NCBI GenBank assembly: GCA_048267965.1
Contig: JBLWWK010000002.1
Location: forward strand, 368,774-432,773
Reading direction: 5' to 3'
Length of the DNA stretch: 64,000 nt
Source of the DNA: GCA-2705995 sp048267965
GTDB lineage: Bacteria > Bacteroidota > Bacteroidia > Flavobacteriales_G > Salibacteraceae
The notes below the pieces were generated by a model. The model did not search any database. It was not told where the DNA came from and was given only the letters and a program-made list of their open reading frames with translations. This document shows positions 45,475 to 53,212 of this stretch, in pieces (the stretch's first letter is position 1; each line of letters opens with the position of its first letter). The translations under genes were made by a program, and so were the position numbers.

Positions 45475-46062
45475 TTAAGCAGAAATTTTGGCTACTTGGC
45501 CATTTTTCAGTTCGTATTCTTCTTTGCTTTCTGAGCAAATGGCTCTCCCGTTCTCATCAAACTCCAGTCTGTGACCGTATTCGCTCATCCACCCAATTTG
45601 TTTGGCGGGGTTGCCTACTAAAAGAGCATAGTCGGGTACATTTTTGGTAACAACGGCTCCTGCACCAATAAAAGCATATTTACCAATATCGTGACCGCAA
45701 ACAATGGTAGAGTTGGCACCTATGGTTGCTCCTTTTTTAACCGTAGTCTTTTCGTACTGACCTCTTCTGTTTACACCGCTTCTTGGGTTAATCACGTTGG
45801 TAAAAACACATGAAGGACCCAAAAACACATCGTCTTCACAATTAACGCCTGTGTAGATAGATACGTTGTTTTGCACTTTTACATTGTTGCCTAAAATCAC
45901 GTCTGGAGAAACCACCACGTTTTGGCCTAGGTTACAATTTTGACCTAAAGTACAATTCGACATTACGTGTGAGAAATGCCAAATTTTGGTTCCTTCCCCA
46001 ATAGTGCAACCTTCGTCTACAACTGCGGTTTCATGCACAAAATAGTTGGTTGATTGGCTCAT
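45475..46062 (-). CDS. Left-handed beta-helix N-acetyltransferase, WbpD/WlbB-like
   Basis: This 195-residue hexapeptide-repeat enzyme has the WbpD/WlbB start FVHETAVVDEGCTIGEGTKIWHF (in parts), NVKVQNNVSIYTGV, PRSGVNRRGQYEKT and GAGAVVTKNVPDYALLVGNPAKQIGWM. Such enzymes acetylate the 3-amino group of UDP-GlcNAc3NA. With the WbpB-like gene upstream (four-base overlap) and the WbpI-like gene at 36130 it outlines the route to UDP-ManNAc3NAcA. The C-terminal tail (E-Y-G-H-R-L-E-F) is also typical. Confidence 0.92.
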   Translation of the reverse strand: MSQSTNYFVHETAVVDEGCTIGEGTKIWHFSHVMSNCTLGQNCNLGQNVVVSPDVILGNNVKVQNNVSIYTGVNCEDDVFLGPSCVFTNVINPRSGVNRRGQYEKTTVKKGATIGANSTIVCGHDIGKYAFIGAGAVVTKNVPDYALLVGNPAKQIGWMSEYGHRLEFDENGRAICSESKEEYELKNGQVAKISA

Positions 46063-47099
46063 TCGAAAGATTTTATTGGTCGTTTTGCAGCTGCGTAAAT
46101 TCGCTCAATTATATCTACCACCTTCATGCCTTCTAAAGCATTGGCAGTAATAGTATCTCTACCTTTTAAGGTGTTTACAACGTTTTCTACCACAAAGTGA
46201 TGATTGGCCGCAGAACCTTTAAACGGACCATAATCGTTAGGTGGATTTGTCTCTGCTAACTCTTCCATTTCGTAGCCTTCAACATGGCAATATTCGACTT
46301 CGTTTAGGTATTGGCCGCCAATCTTCAACGAGCCCTTGGTTCCTACAACGGTGATTGAACTTTCCATGTTCTTATCCCAAACAGCGGTAGAAAAATTAAT
46401 GCTTCCTAAACCACCGTTTAAAAAGGTAAAATTGACTGAACCTGAATCTTCAAATTCTGTTGAATTCTGGTGCTGAAAATCTTGAAAATTGCTTTGAATC
46501 TTTTCAATGTCGCCAAAAACCCAATACATAATGTCGATAAAATGAGAAAATTGAGTGTAAAGTGTACCGCCATCTAACTTTAAGGTTCCTTTCCAACCTG
46601 CTGGCCCACCTTCTGGCAAGGGTTTGTAATAGCGGCTATCTCGGTTCCAATAGCAATTAATTTGAACCATGCACACATCGCCAATCAGCTTTTGTTTTAC
46701 CATTTTCTTTAGCCATTGGCTAGGCGGGCTATATCGATTTTGCTTAACAACAAAAACCGTTTTATTCTCTTGTAATGCTCTAAACACCACTTTTTCGCAT
46801 TCTGCTTTTGATAAACCCATTGGTTTTTCAATTACAGCATGAGATTGAGCTTTTAAGCATTTAATGGCTTGCTCTGCGTGCACTCCGTTGGGTGTACAGA
46901 TGTGTACAATTTCGGGTTTTGCTTCAGCAAGCATTTCTTCAATGTTGGTAAAAAACGGAACCTCAGCAGGGTACAGTTCATGGCTTTTAAGCTCTTTGTT
47001 TGTATCAACAATAGCCACCAATTCTGTTTCTGCATATTCATTTACTATGGTAGCATGTCTGCGCCCAATGTGTCCAAACCCAACAACTGCAACTTTCAT
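46059..47099 (-). CDS. Gfo/Idh/MocA family dehydrogenase, WbpB/WlbA-like
   Basis: The 346-residue NAD-dependent oxidoreductase has the Rossmann start VAVVGFGHIGRRHATI, ICTPNGVHAEQAI, the catalytic EKPMGLSKAEC, KQNRYSPPSQWLKK and DGGTLYTQFSHFIDIMYW. These fit WbpB/WlbA, which oxidises C3 of UDP-GlcNAc-uronic acid. The enzyme that makes this substrate (WbpA, UDP-GlcNAc 6-dehydrogenase) is not in the window. It is first in an eight-gene run to 39357, behind the -7 box at 47126-47133. Confidence 0.92.
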   Translation of the reverse strand: MKVAVVGFGHIGRRHATIVNEYAETELVAIVDTNKELKSHELYPAEVPFFTNIEEMLAEAKPEIVHICTPNGVHAEQAIKCLKAQSHAVIEKPMGLSKAECEKVVFRALQENKTVFVVKQNRYSPPSQWLKKMVKQKLIGDVCMVQINCYWNRDSRYYKPLPEGGPAGWKGTLKLDGGTLYTQFSHFIDIMYWVFGDIEKIQSNFQDFQHQNSTEFEDSGSVNFTFLNGGLGSINFSTAVWDKNMESSITVVGTKGSLKIGGQYLNEVEYCHVEGYEMEELAETNPPNDYGPFKGSAANHHFVVENVVNTLKGRDTITANALEGMKVVDIIERIYAAAKRPIKSFE

Positions 47100-47125
47100 T
47101 CACTAGAATTTAATCTGACAAACCG

Positions 47126-47133
47126 CAAAATTA
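47126..47133 (-). promoter_or_regulatory. -7 box of the main polysaccharide operon
   Basis: The minus strand reads TAATTTTG, matching TAnnTTTG, 26 bases before the ATG at 47099. The eight genes down to 39357 overlap or have short spacers, so one promoter could drive all of them. Confidence 0.5.
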
Positions 47134-47196
47134 GCATAATCCATAGGTTGAGCGTAAATCCCTTGTGGTTTGCTTACTTTAGCAAGCTACAAATGT

Positions 47197-48153
47197 ATGA
47201 GCACTCGCAACCAAAATATTGAAGCATTTTTAAATCAACACAGTAGCAGTGTTTTTAGCCATCCGTTGTATGCTCAAATTCTTCATCCTGAGCAGTACGA
47301 CTTTGTATCAGCTAACGATAAAGGTGGCAATATTGTAGCTGCTTTGCCTTTTGTGCATTATCGAAACAAAGGTTTGCACCGCATTTCGATGCCTGCTTTT
47401 GCCCAATATACGCCTCTCTCTTTTGTGTATCCTGAAGGTATCTCGAACAGTAAGAAGTTCTCTTTTCAGGCTCAGATTATAGCTCAAATAGTAGACAACT
47501 TGCCGATTGCCGATCATTATTTATTTCGATTGCCGTTTCACCATCAAAATGTATTGCCTTTTGTTTGGAATGGTTTTGAGACATCGATTCGGTATAGTTT
47601 CATTCTTTCGAGAGGTTTTACTGCAGAAACCGTGTTAAAAAAGGTGCAATCTTCGGTTCGTAGAAAAATCAAACAACTCAATAATGAGCTTACAGTAGAA
47701 AGCTCTACAGATGCTGATCTTCTGTTTGAATTAACCAACAAGAATTACGCATTTAAAAACATGAAGAATCCGTATTCGAGAGAAGAATATGAACGATTGC
47801 TTCAGTTTGGCTTTGAGCAAAATTGTTGTGCTTATTATATTGCTAAAAACAGCTCTGGGCGTGTAATAGGAACCCATGTTTACCTTTGGGATCAAGATTA
47901 CGTGCACTACTTAGTGGGTGCCACCGATCCGGAGTTTAGAAATGCGGGTGCTTCTACTTTTTTAATTTGGAAGGGGATAGAATTAGCCGCGGAAAAGAAT
48001 TTGTCTTTCAATTTTGAAGGAAGCATGGATGAGAACATTGCGCTATTCTTTAGTAAATTCAATGCTAAGTTGACACCTTATTATTCTGTTGAAAAATATC
48101 GAAATGGCGCTATACGGTTCCTACTGAAAAATTTGCGCAAAAAAAAGAGCTGA
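47197..48153 (+). CDS. GNAT/FemAB-like acyltransferase
   Basis: The product has 318 residues from the ATG at 47197 (MSTRNQNIEAF); a TTG at 47170 is less likely because it sits beside a TACTTTAG promoter-like box. The C-terminal half looks like a GNAT fold of the BioF2-like/FemAB type (QSSVRRKIKQLNNEL, then GRVIGTHVYLWDQDYVHYLVGATD and STFLIWKGIELAAEK). Such proteins transfer acyl or aminoacyl groups to cell-wall or sugar targets; the substrate is unknown. Its position beside the polysaccharide locus hints at glycan modification. Near its end the iterated word (48115-48126) is read in a different frame, as R-F-L-L. Confidence 0.75.
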   Translation: MSTRNQNIEAFLNQHSSSVFSHPLYAQILHPEQYDFVSANDKGGNIVAALPFVHYRNKGLHRISMPAFAQYTPLSFVYPEGISNSKKFSFQAQIIAQIVDNLPIADHYLFRLPFHHQNVLPFVWNGFETSIRYSFILSRGFTAETVLKKVQSSVRRKIKQLNNELTVESSTDADLLFELTNKNYAFKNMKNPYSREEYERLLQFGFEQNCCAYYIAKNSSGRVIGTHVYLWDQDYVHYLVGATDPEFRNAGASTFLIWKGIELAAEKNLSFNFEGSMDENIALFFSKFNAKLTPYYSVEKYRNGAIRFLLKNLRKKKS

Positions 48154-48168
48154 CGATATCGCCAGCTC
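48139..48168 (-). terminator. Terminator of rny, overlapping the stop of the GNAT gene
   Basis: GAGCTGACGAT and ATCGCCAGCTC (48147-48168) pair with one mismatch, and the minus strand continues with eight T (48139-48146). The T-run is read on the plus strand as the lysine codons and the hairpin as the stop of the acyltransferase. Confidence 0.85.
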
Positions 48169-48193
48169 CCTTAAACGAGGATAAATAAAGCAT

Positions 48194-49735
48194 TTAGCGA
48201 GCTACACTCACTGCGCGCGTTTCGCGAATAACGGTTACCCTAACTTGGCCAGGGTAGGTCATTTCGTCTTCAATCTTTTTCGATATTTCGTAAGAAATGT
48301 TGCTAGCCATTTCATCGTTTACTTTTTCGCTTTCTACCATTACACGCAATTCTCTACCGGCTTGAATGGCGTAGGCTTTTAAAACGCCTTCGTGAGATAG
48401 AGCAAGGCTTTCGAGATCTTTTAATCGCTGAATGTACGATTCTACTACTTCTCTTCGGGCACCTGGACGAGCTCCAGAAATGGCATCACACACTTGAATA
48501 ATGGGCGATAACAGGCTGGTCATTTCAATTTCATCGTGGTGAGCTCCAATAGCGTTACACACTTCTTTGTTTTCACCGTGTTTTTCGGCCCATTTCATCC
48601 CTAAGATGGCGTGTGGCAATTCTGATTCGTCTGAAGGAACTTTACCGATATCGTGCAATAAACCTGCTCTTTTGGCGAGTTTGGTATTTAGGCCTAATTC
48701 GGCTGCCATGGTTGCACATAAGTTAGCCACCTCTCTCGAGTGTTGCAATAGATTTTGACCGTAAGAAGAGCGGTATTTCATTCTACCCACTGCTTTTACC
48801 AATTCTGGATGCATGTTGTGAATACCTAAATCGATAATGGTTCTTTTTCCCGTTTCGATTATTTCTTCTTCAATGCGCTTTTGGGTTTTCTTCACCACTT
48901 CTTCAATTCTAGCGGGGTGAATTCTACCATCGGTCACCAATTGGTGTAACGATAAGCGGGCGATTTCTCTTCTTACCGGATCGAAACACGAAAGAATTAT
49001 TGCTTCTGGAGTATCGTCTACAACTATTTCTACTCCTGTAGCCGATTCGAGGGCTCTAATGTTTCTACCTTCTCTACCAATGATTCTCCCTTTAATATCG
49101 TCACTTTCGATGTTGAAAACCGAAACTGAGTTTTCAATTGCGTGCTCGGTTGCTACTCGTTGAATGGTTTGAATTACCACTTTCTTCGCTTCTTTGCTAG
49201 CGTTGATTTTGGCTTCGTCTATAATGTCTTGAGAAATTTTGGCCGCATCGGTTTTGGCTTCTTCACGCAGAACGTTGAGTAGTTCTTTTCGAGCTTCGTC
49301 TTCTTTTAGGTTAGCGAGTTGTTCTAGTTGCTCTATGCGTTGACGTTGGGTTTTGTCTAGTTCTTCTTTTTTGCTTTCGATTACAGATAGTTGGTGTTCT
49401 AGGTTTTTGCGGATGGCCTCCATCTTTTTATCTTTCTTGTTGGCCTCTGCTAGCTTTTGGTTTAAGCTATTTTCTTTTTGCTTTACGCGTTGTTCTGCTT
49501 GTTGAATTTTATTGTTTCTGTCGCTAATCACTTTTTCGTGATCTTGTTTCATCTGCAAGAACTTTTCTTTGGCTTCTAGAATTTTTTGCTGCTTTTTGAC
49601 TTCAGCGTCTGATTCTGCCTCTTTTAAAATGTTCTGCGCTTTTTTCTGCATGCCTGTTTTAATCAGGTAAAAGGCGATTCCTCCCCCGATTACAAGCCCT
49701 GCGATTATGCCAACTGTTATGCTTAAAACGTCCAT
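48194..49735 (-). CDS. rny: Ribonuclease Y
   Basis: RNase Y is a membrane-anchored endoribonuclease that starts mRNA decay. The 513 residues show one N-terminal helix (4-24), a long charged coiled coil (about 30-190), a KH domain (GRIIGREGRNIRALE, about 210-270) and an HD domain with LLQHSREVANLCATMA and RAGLLHDIGKVPSD (about 335-430). It ends with EYPGQ-type TYPGQVRVTVIRETRAVSVAR. It lies downstream of the 6S-like RNA and zapA, a common order in this phylum as I recall it. Confidence 0.97.
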   Translation of the reverse strand: MDVLSITVGIIAGLVIGGGIAFYLIKTGMQKKAQNILKEAESDAEVKKQQKILEAKEKFLQMKQDHEKVISDRNNKIQQAEQRVKQKENSLNQKLAEANKKDKKMEAIRKNLEHQLSVIESKKEELDKTQRQRIEQLEQLANLKEDEARKELLNVLREEAKTDAAKISQDIIDEAKINASKEAKKVVIQTIQRVATEHAIENSVSVFNIESDDIKGRIIGREGRNIRALESATGVEIVVDDTPEAIILSCFDPVRREIARLSLHQLVTDGRIHPARIEEVVKKTQKRIEEEIIETGKRTIIDLGIHNMHPELVKAVGRMKYRSSYGQNLLQHSREVANLCATMAAELGLNTKLAKRAGLLHDIGKVPSDESELPHAILGMKWAEKHGENKEVCNAIGAHHDEIEMTSLLSPIIQVCDAISGARPGARREVVESYIQRLKDLESLALSHEGVLKAYAIQAGRELRVMVESEKVNDEMASNISYEISKKIEDEMTYPGQVRVTVIRETRAVSVAR

Positions 49736-49763
49736 TGTTTATTTATTAAAAACTATATAAAAA

Positions 49764-49962
49764 CCCGCACGCGCTATTGTTTGAGTAAAACCCTTCATAA
49801 GTAAAGGAATAGAGTCGCGCATACTCAGCTGCAGTCCAGCGTCTTTCAGCAAGCTGAAAAATCTCCACAGTAAACTGGGATAAACAGGCCTTGCATTAGA
49901 GTCTGCTGCTAAACTCTTAACGTATAGTCTGTTGATTTTACCAAACGTAGAGCTCGTGCGGG
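49764..49962 (-). ncRNA. ssrS: 6S RNA (predicted)
   Basis: The 262-base gap between zapA and rny holds a ~199-base element on the minus strand. Its ends pair (CCCGCACG at 49962-49955 with CGTGCGGG at 49771-49764), and the 3' arm is followed by TTTTTATA, so it looks like an independent RNA with its own terminator. Long closing stems and a weakly paired centre are the hallmark of 6S RNA, which binds the housekeeping RNA polymerase. A 6S gene next to zapA is known in several phyla. I could not fold the interior, so the family call rests on ends, size and position. Confidence 0.7.
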
Positions 49963-49997
49963 ATATTTTTATCCACTAATGATTTTTGCAAAGAACA

Positions 49998-50294
49998 TTA
50001 TAAGTTACTCAGGTAAGTATCTAAACGTTCGTGCACTTTTTGAAGGTCTTCTGAAGATAGGGAAGTAGAATCTTCACCTTGGGCTTTCTCTTCACTCAAG
50101 GTTTTATTGGCATAAAATAGTGCAGTCATGGCTAGTAAATCTTGCTTATCACGCACTGCATAGTTGTGTTCCAACTCTTTTATATTATCGTTGACCATTC
50201 TAACGGCCTTTCGAATCAATTCTTCTTCTTCTCTTCGGATGGTTAACGGATAAACCCTATTCCCAATTGTTACCTTTATGGAAAGATTGTTCAT
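49998..50294 (-). CDS. zapA: Cell division protein ZapA
   Basis: The 98-residue protein has the ZapA start (LSIKVTIGNRVYPLTI), a middle helix (EEELIRKAVRMVNDNIKEL in parts) and a C-terminal coiled coil. ZapA bundles FtsZ filaments at the division site. It follows the coiled-coil gene after 22 bases and precedes the 6S-like RNA. Confidence 0.92.
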   Translation of the reverse strand: MNNLSIKVTIGNRVYPLTIRREEEELIRKAVRMVNDNIKELEHNYAVRDKQDLLAMTALFYANKTLSEEKAQGEDSTSLSSEDLQKVHERLDTYLSNL

Positions 50295-50316
50295 GGCTGT
50301 TTAGAGTTTGGGTACG

Positions 50317-50610
50317 TTACTTATTTAAAAGTGCAATACATTCGTCAACTTCTTGAATTAGCCCATCTACCTTCTCTTTTAAGTTTTGTGTTTCTTCATC
50401 ATTTCTGATATTCGAATGGTTGACAAAACTCGAAGTGGCAATTTTATTTTCTAAATCACGCACTTTTTCTCGCTCTATGGCTAATTCTTCCGTTAAGAAC
50501 TTATTCTTTTTTGTTAAACTATCTACTTCTTTCAGTGCGGTTTGATGCAATGAAATCAGCTTTTCAATCTTACTTCCTAATTGTTTTACTGATTCTTTTC
50601 CGCCTTCCAT
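50317..50610 (-). CDS. Small coiled-coil protein upstream of zapA
   Basis: This 97-residue cytoplasmic protein is predicted to be almost entirely coiled coil (about 5-65 and 73-95), with heptads in LGSKIEKLISLHQTAL and LTEELAIEREKVRDLENKI (in parts). Similar short proteins precede zapA in other Bacteroidota, and a ZapB-like partner role is plausible but unproven. It is the first gene of the unit, behind the -7 box at 50629-50636. Confidence 0.75.
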   Translation of the reverse strand: MEGGKESVKQLGSKIEKLISLHQTALKEVDSLTKKNKFLTEELAIEREKVRDLENKIATSSFVNHSNIRNDEETQNLKEKVDGLIQEVDECIALLNK

Positions 50611-50628
50611 CTCGTTAATAGCTTAAGG

Positions 50629-50636
50629 CAAAGTTA
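50629..50636 (-). promoter_or_regulatory. -7 box of the coiled-coil/zapA unit
   Basis: The minus strand reads TAACTTTG, matching TAnnTTTG, 18 bases before the ATG at 50610. Confidence 0.5.
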
Positions 50637-50763
50637 AAATTAGCAAAATAAGAAGCAAAGGTTTTATCAGCCATAATTCAGCGTTTATCTTGTAGGGCTA
50701 AAATGGCGCTAACCGTTAAAATCACAGAGATTTTGTTCATTTGCATGCTCTGATTCCTAATTT

Positions 50764-52479
50764 ATGAAGTTATTTATTTCTGCTTTCTTCTTGTTTCTTA
50801 CCACTTTAGCCGGGGCACAAACCAAGCACCCAAAAGCTAACGACTTTATTGCTCCGGTTAATATTCCGCTTTATTTGGCTGGGAATTTTGGTGAAATTCG
50901 TTCGAACCACTTTCACGCGGGTATTGATATTAAGACTCAGCAACGTGAAGGTGTTCCCGTTTTAGCTGCTGCCAATGGGTATGTTTCTCGCATAAAAGTT
51001 TCTTTATACGGATATGGAAAGGTGCTTTACATTGTGCATCCGAACGGACTTACCACTGCTTATGCGCATTTGCAAAAATTCAACGATGAAATTGAAGCCT
51101 ACGTTCGAAAGGCACAGAAAAATGCACAATCGTTCGAAATCGAATTGTTCCCCGCAAAAAACACCTTTACCTATCATCAAGGCGAAACCATTGCCCTTTC
51201 AGGAAATACTGGCGGAAGCGGTGGCCCCCACCTTCATTTCGAAATTAGAGAAACGGCTACCGAAACACCTATTAATCCTCTTCTTTTCAATTTTGATATT
51301 AAAGACGATGTTAAACCCATCTTAAAAACATTGGCCGTGTATCCCATGAACGACAGCTCTGCTATAAATGGCCAGAACGAACCGCTCTATTTGCCGCTTT
51401 ACGGATCTAACGGAAAGTATCACGTTTCAAAAAACACACCTTTAAAAGCTACAGGAGTTTGTGGTTTTGGTATTGAAGTAATTGATCGGTTAAATGGCGT
51501 AGCCAACCGATGCGGTGTTTACAGCATTGAATTAAAGGCCGATGAAAACACAATTTACCAACACGAAATGGAAAAAATTCCGTTTCACTTATCGCGCTAT
51601 ATTAACTCACACGTAGACTTTTATGCTTGGAAAAAGTTGAAAAAACGTGTGCAACGTTCCTGGTTAGAACCCGGCAACCAACTTTCTATTTACAACGAGC
51701 TAAAAACCAACGGACAAGTGTTTTTTAGCAGTTTTGATCATGAATTAGACTACACCGTTAAAGATAGTTACGGAAATACCTCTTCGGTTTCGTTTTTTAT
51801 AGAAAAAGACACCAGTAGCTATTTTTTCCCTAAAGAGAAGAAGTTTATTCTTTTTAAACACAACGCACCTCTTTCGTTTAGCAATGAGAAATTTTCATTT
51901 TCAGCACCAGCCCACTCGTTGTATTCAGATATCCACTTCGAATACGCCAAAACCAAAAACGATAAATATCATTACAGCGGCATCCATCATATTCACGATT
52001 TGTATACGCCACTTCACAAATATGCACAAGTAAAAATTGTGTTAGATTCGGTTCCTACCGTTAATCAAGACAAGTTATTGGCTGTATCTCTCACTAGCGA
52101 TTTTAACATTTTGGCTGCAGAAGGTGGCCAATTTAAAAATGGAGCTCTTTACTTTAAAACTCGCAGTTTTGGACCCTATGCGGTGGTGGCGGATATTGAC
52201 CCTCCCAAAATTCGAAATTTCAACTTTAAAGGCGATCTGCCCAATTTGCATCATTTGAGCAAAATTGAGTTTAAAATTGCTGATAATCTTTCTGGAATTG
52301 CCACCTATAACGGGTATTTAAACAATGAATGGGTGCTTTTTGAGTACGATAAAAAAACGGGTCATATATGGCACACATTCGATACCCAAAAAATGCAAAA
52401 AGGAAAACAGAACCTTCGGCTAATCGTTACAGATGAGAGAGGAAATACTGCTGAAAAGGTGGTTGAATTTATTTGGTAA
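50764..52479 (+). CDS. M23 family (LytM-type) peptidase, exported
   Basis: The 571-residue protein has a signal peptide (1-18, TLAGAQ). Its M23 domain (about 27-180) carries the zinc motifs H51xxxD55 in SNHFHAGIDIK, the YAHL motif and GGPHLHFEIRE. This family cuts peptidoglycan cross-bridges or acts as a division/shape factor when inactive; here the ligands look complete. The remaining ~390 residues are beta-rich and of unknown role. The exact iterated word (52049-52060) encodes S-V-P-T-V. The next gene starts ten bases after its stop, so the two are probably co-transcribed. Confidence 0.9.
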   Translation: MKLFISAFFLFLTTLAGAQTKHPKANDFIAPVNIPLYLAGNFGEIRSNHFHAGIDIKTQQREGVPVLAAANGYVSRIKVSLYGYGKVLYIVHPNGLTTAYAHLQKFNDEIEAYVRKAQKNAQSFEIELFPAKNTFTYHQGETIALSGNTGGSGGPHLHFEIRETATETPINPLLFNFDIKDDVKPILKTLAVYPMNDSSAINGQNEPLYLPLYGSNGKYHVSKNTPLKATGVCGFGIEVIDRLNGVANRCGVYSIELKADENTIYQHEMEKIPFHLSRYINSHVDFYAWKKLKKRVQRSWLEPGNQLSIYNELKTNGQVFFSSFDHELDYTVKDSYGNTSSVSFFIEKDTSSYFFPKEKKFILFKHNAPLSFSNEKFSFSAPAHSLYSDIHFEYAKTKNDKYHYSGIHHIHDLYTPLHKYAQVKIVLDSVPTVNQDKLLAVSLTSDFNILAAEGGQFKNGALYFKTRSFGPYAVVADIDPPKIRNFNFKGDLPNLHHLSKIEFKIADNLSGIATYNGYLNNEWVLFEYDKKTGHIWHTFDTQKMQKGKQNLRLIVTDERGNTAEKVVEFIW

Positions 52480-52489
52480 ATTTGTTTTT

Positions 52490-53137
52490 ATGACGCGACT
52501 ATTCTCAACATTCTTCGTACTTTTTTTAACGGTAGGAACCGCTTTTGCACAAAGTAAAGACTCTACAGAAGTTGACTACACCCAAGATTTAATTCAGTTT
52601 TCTGGGGTTACCGTAGACGGTGAAGACCTCACTCCTATTCGGTTTGCAAGCGTTATGATTAGCAAAACGTATCGAGGTACCATTTCAGATAATTCTGGAT
52701 ATTTCAGTTTTGTGGCATCTGTGGGTGATACCATTCATTTTTCGAGCGTTGGTTATAAAGATGCCGCTTTTGTGATACCTGATACTTTAACCACTACCCG
52801 TTATTCACTTATTCAGGTGTTAGAAAGAGATACCATTCTTTTAGCCGAACAACGTGTTTACCCTTGGCCAAGCAAAGAGCAATTTAAAGAGGCTTTTTTG
52901 AGTTTAAACGATCCTGAAAACGAATTCGAAAGGGCAAAACGCAATTTAGCGCTTGCAGAACAGCGCGATGCTAACCTCAATTTGCCTAGGCGTTCTTACG
53001 GAAGTTTAGCTTACAAATACCAAATGCAGCAATACCAAAGCAGACTGTATTACGCAGGGCAATACCCGGCCAACAATCTATTAAACCCTATTGCGTGGGC
53101 TCAATTTATTCAAAGCTGGAAAAACAGTAGCCGATAA
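52490..53137 (+). CDS. Exported protein with carboxypeptidase-like regulatory domain
   Basis: The 215-residue product starts at ATG 52490; an ATG at 52433 lies inside the M23 gene and would spoil the signal peptide. The signal peptide (1-21) ends AFAQ. Residues about 36-115 form a CarboxypepD_reg-like beta sandwich (FSGVTVDGEDLTPIRFASV, GTISDNSGYFSFVA, GDTIHFSSVGYK in parts), a domain that Bacteroidota often place before TonB receptors or use alone. The C-terminal part is charged and helical. The iterated word (52530-52541) lies in the signal peptide as T-V-G-T-A. Function is unknown. Confidence 0.82.
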   Translation: MTRLFSTFFVLFLTVGTAFAQSKDSTEVDYTQDLIQFSGVTVDGEDLTPIRFASVMISKTYRGTISDNSGYFSFVASVGDTIHFSSVGYKDAAFVIPDTLTTTRYSLIQVLERDTILLAEQRVYPWPSKEQFKEAFLSLNDPENEFERAKRNLALAEQRDANLNLPRRSYGSLAYKYQMQQYQSRLYYAGQYPANNLLNPIAWAQFIQSWKNSSR

Positions 53138-53199
53138 ATTTTTCACTTCACACACTAAATCTGTGCTAGTGCGTTATTAGCTGGTAATTTCGCTTTCGC

Positions 53200-53207
53200 T
53201 ACATTTG
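53200..53207 (+). promoter_or_regulatory. -7 box of the TonB-dependent receptor gene
   Basis: TACATTTG matches TAnnTTTG and lies five bases before the TTG start at 53213, which would make the mRNA leaderless with a TTG start. Confidence 0.5.
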
Positions 53208-53212
53208 GCGTT

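Noticed and set aside
48147..48168. The 22-base near-palindrome as an operator
   Set aside because: The T-run on the minus strand and the position right after rny fit a terminator better.
52433..52489. Upstream ATG for the CarboxypepD_reg protein
   Set aside because: It lies inside the M23 peptidase gene and would place 19 charged residues before the signal peptide.
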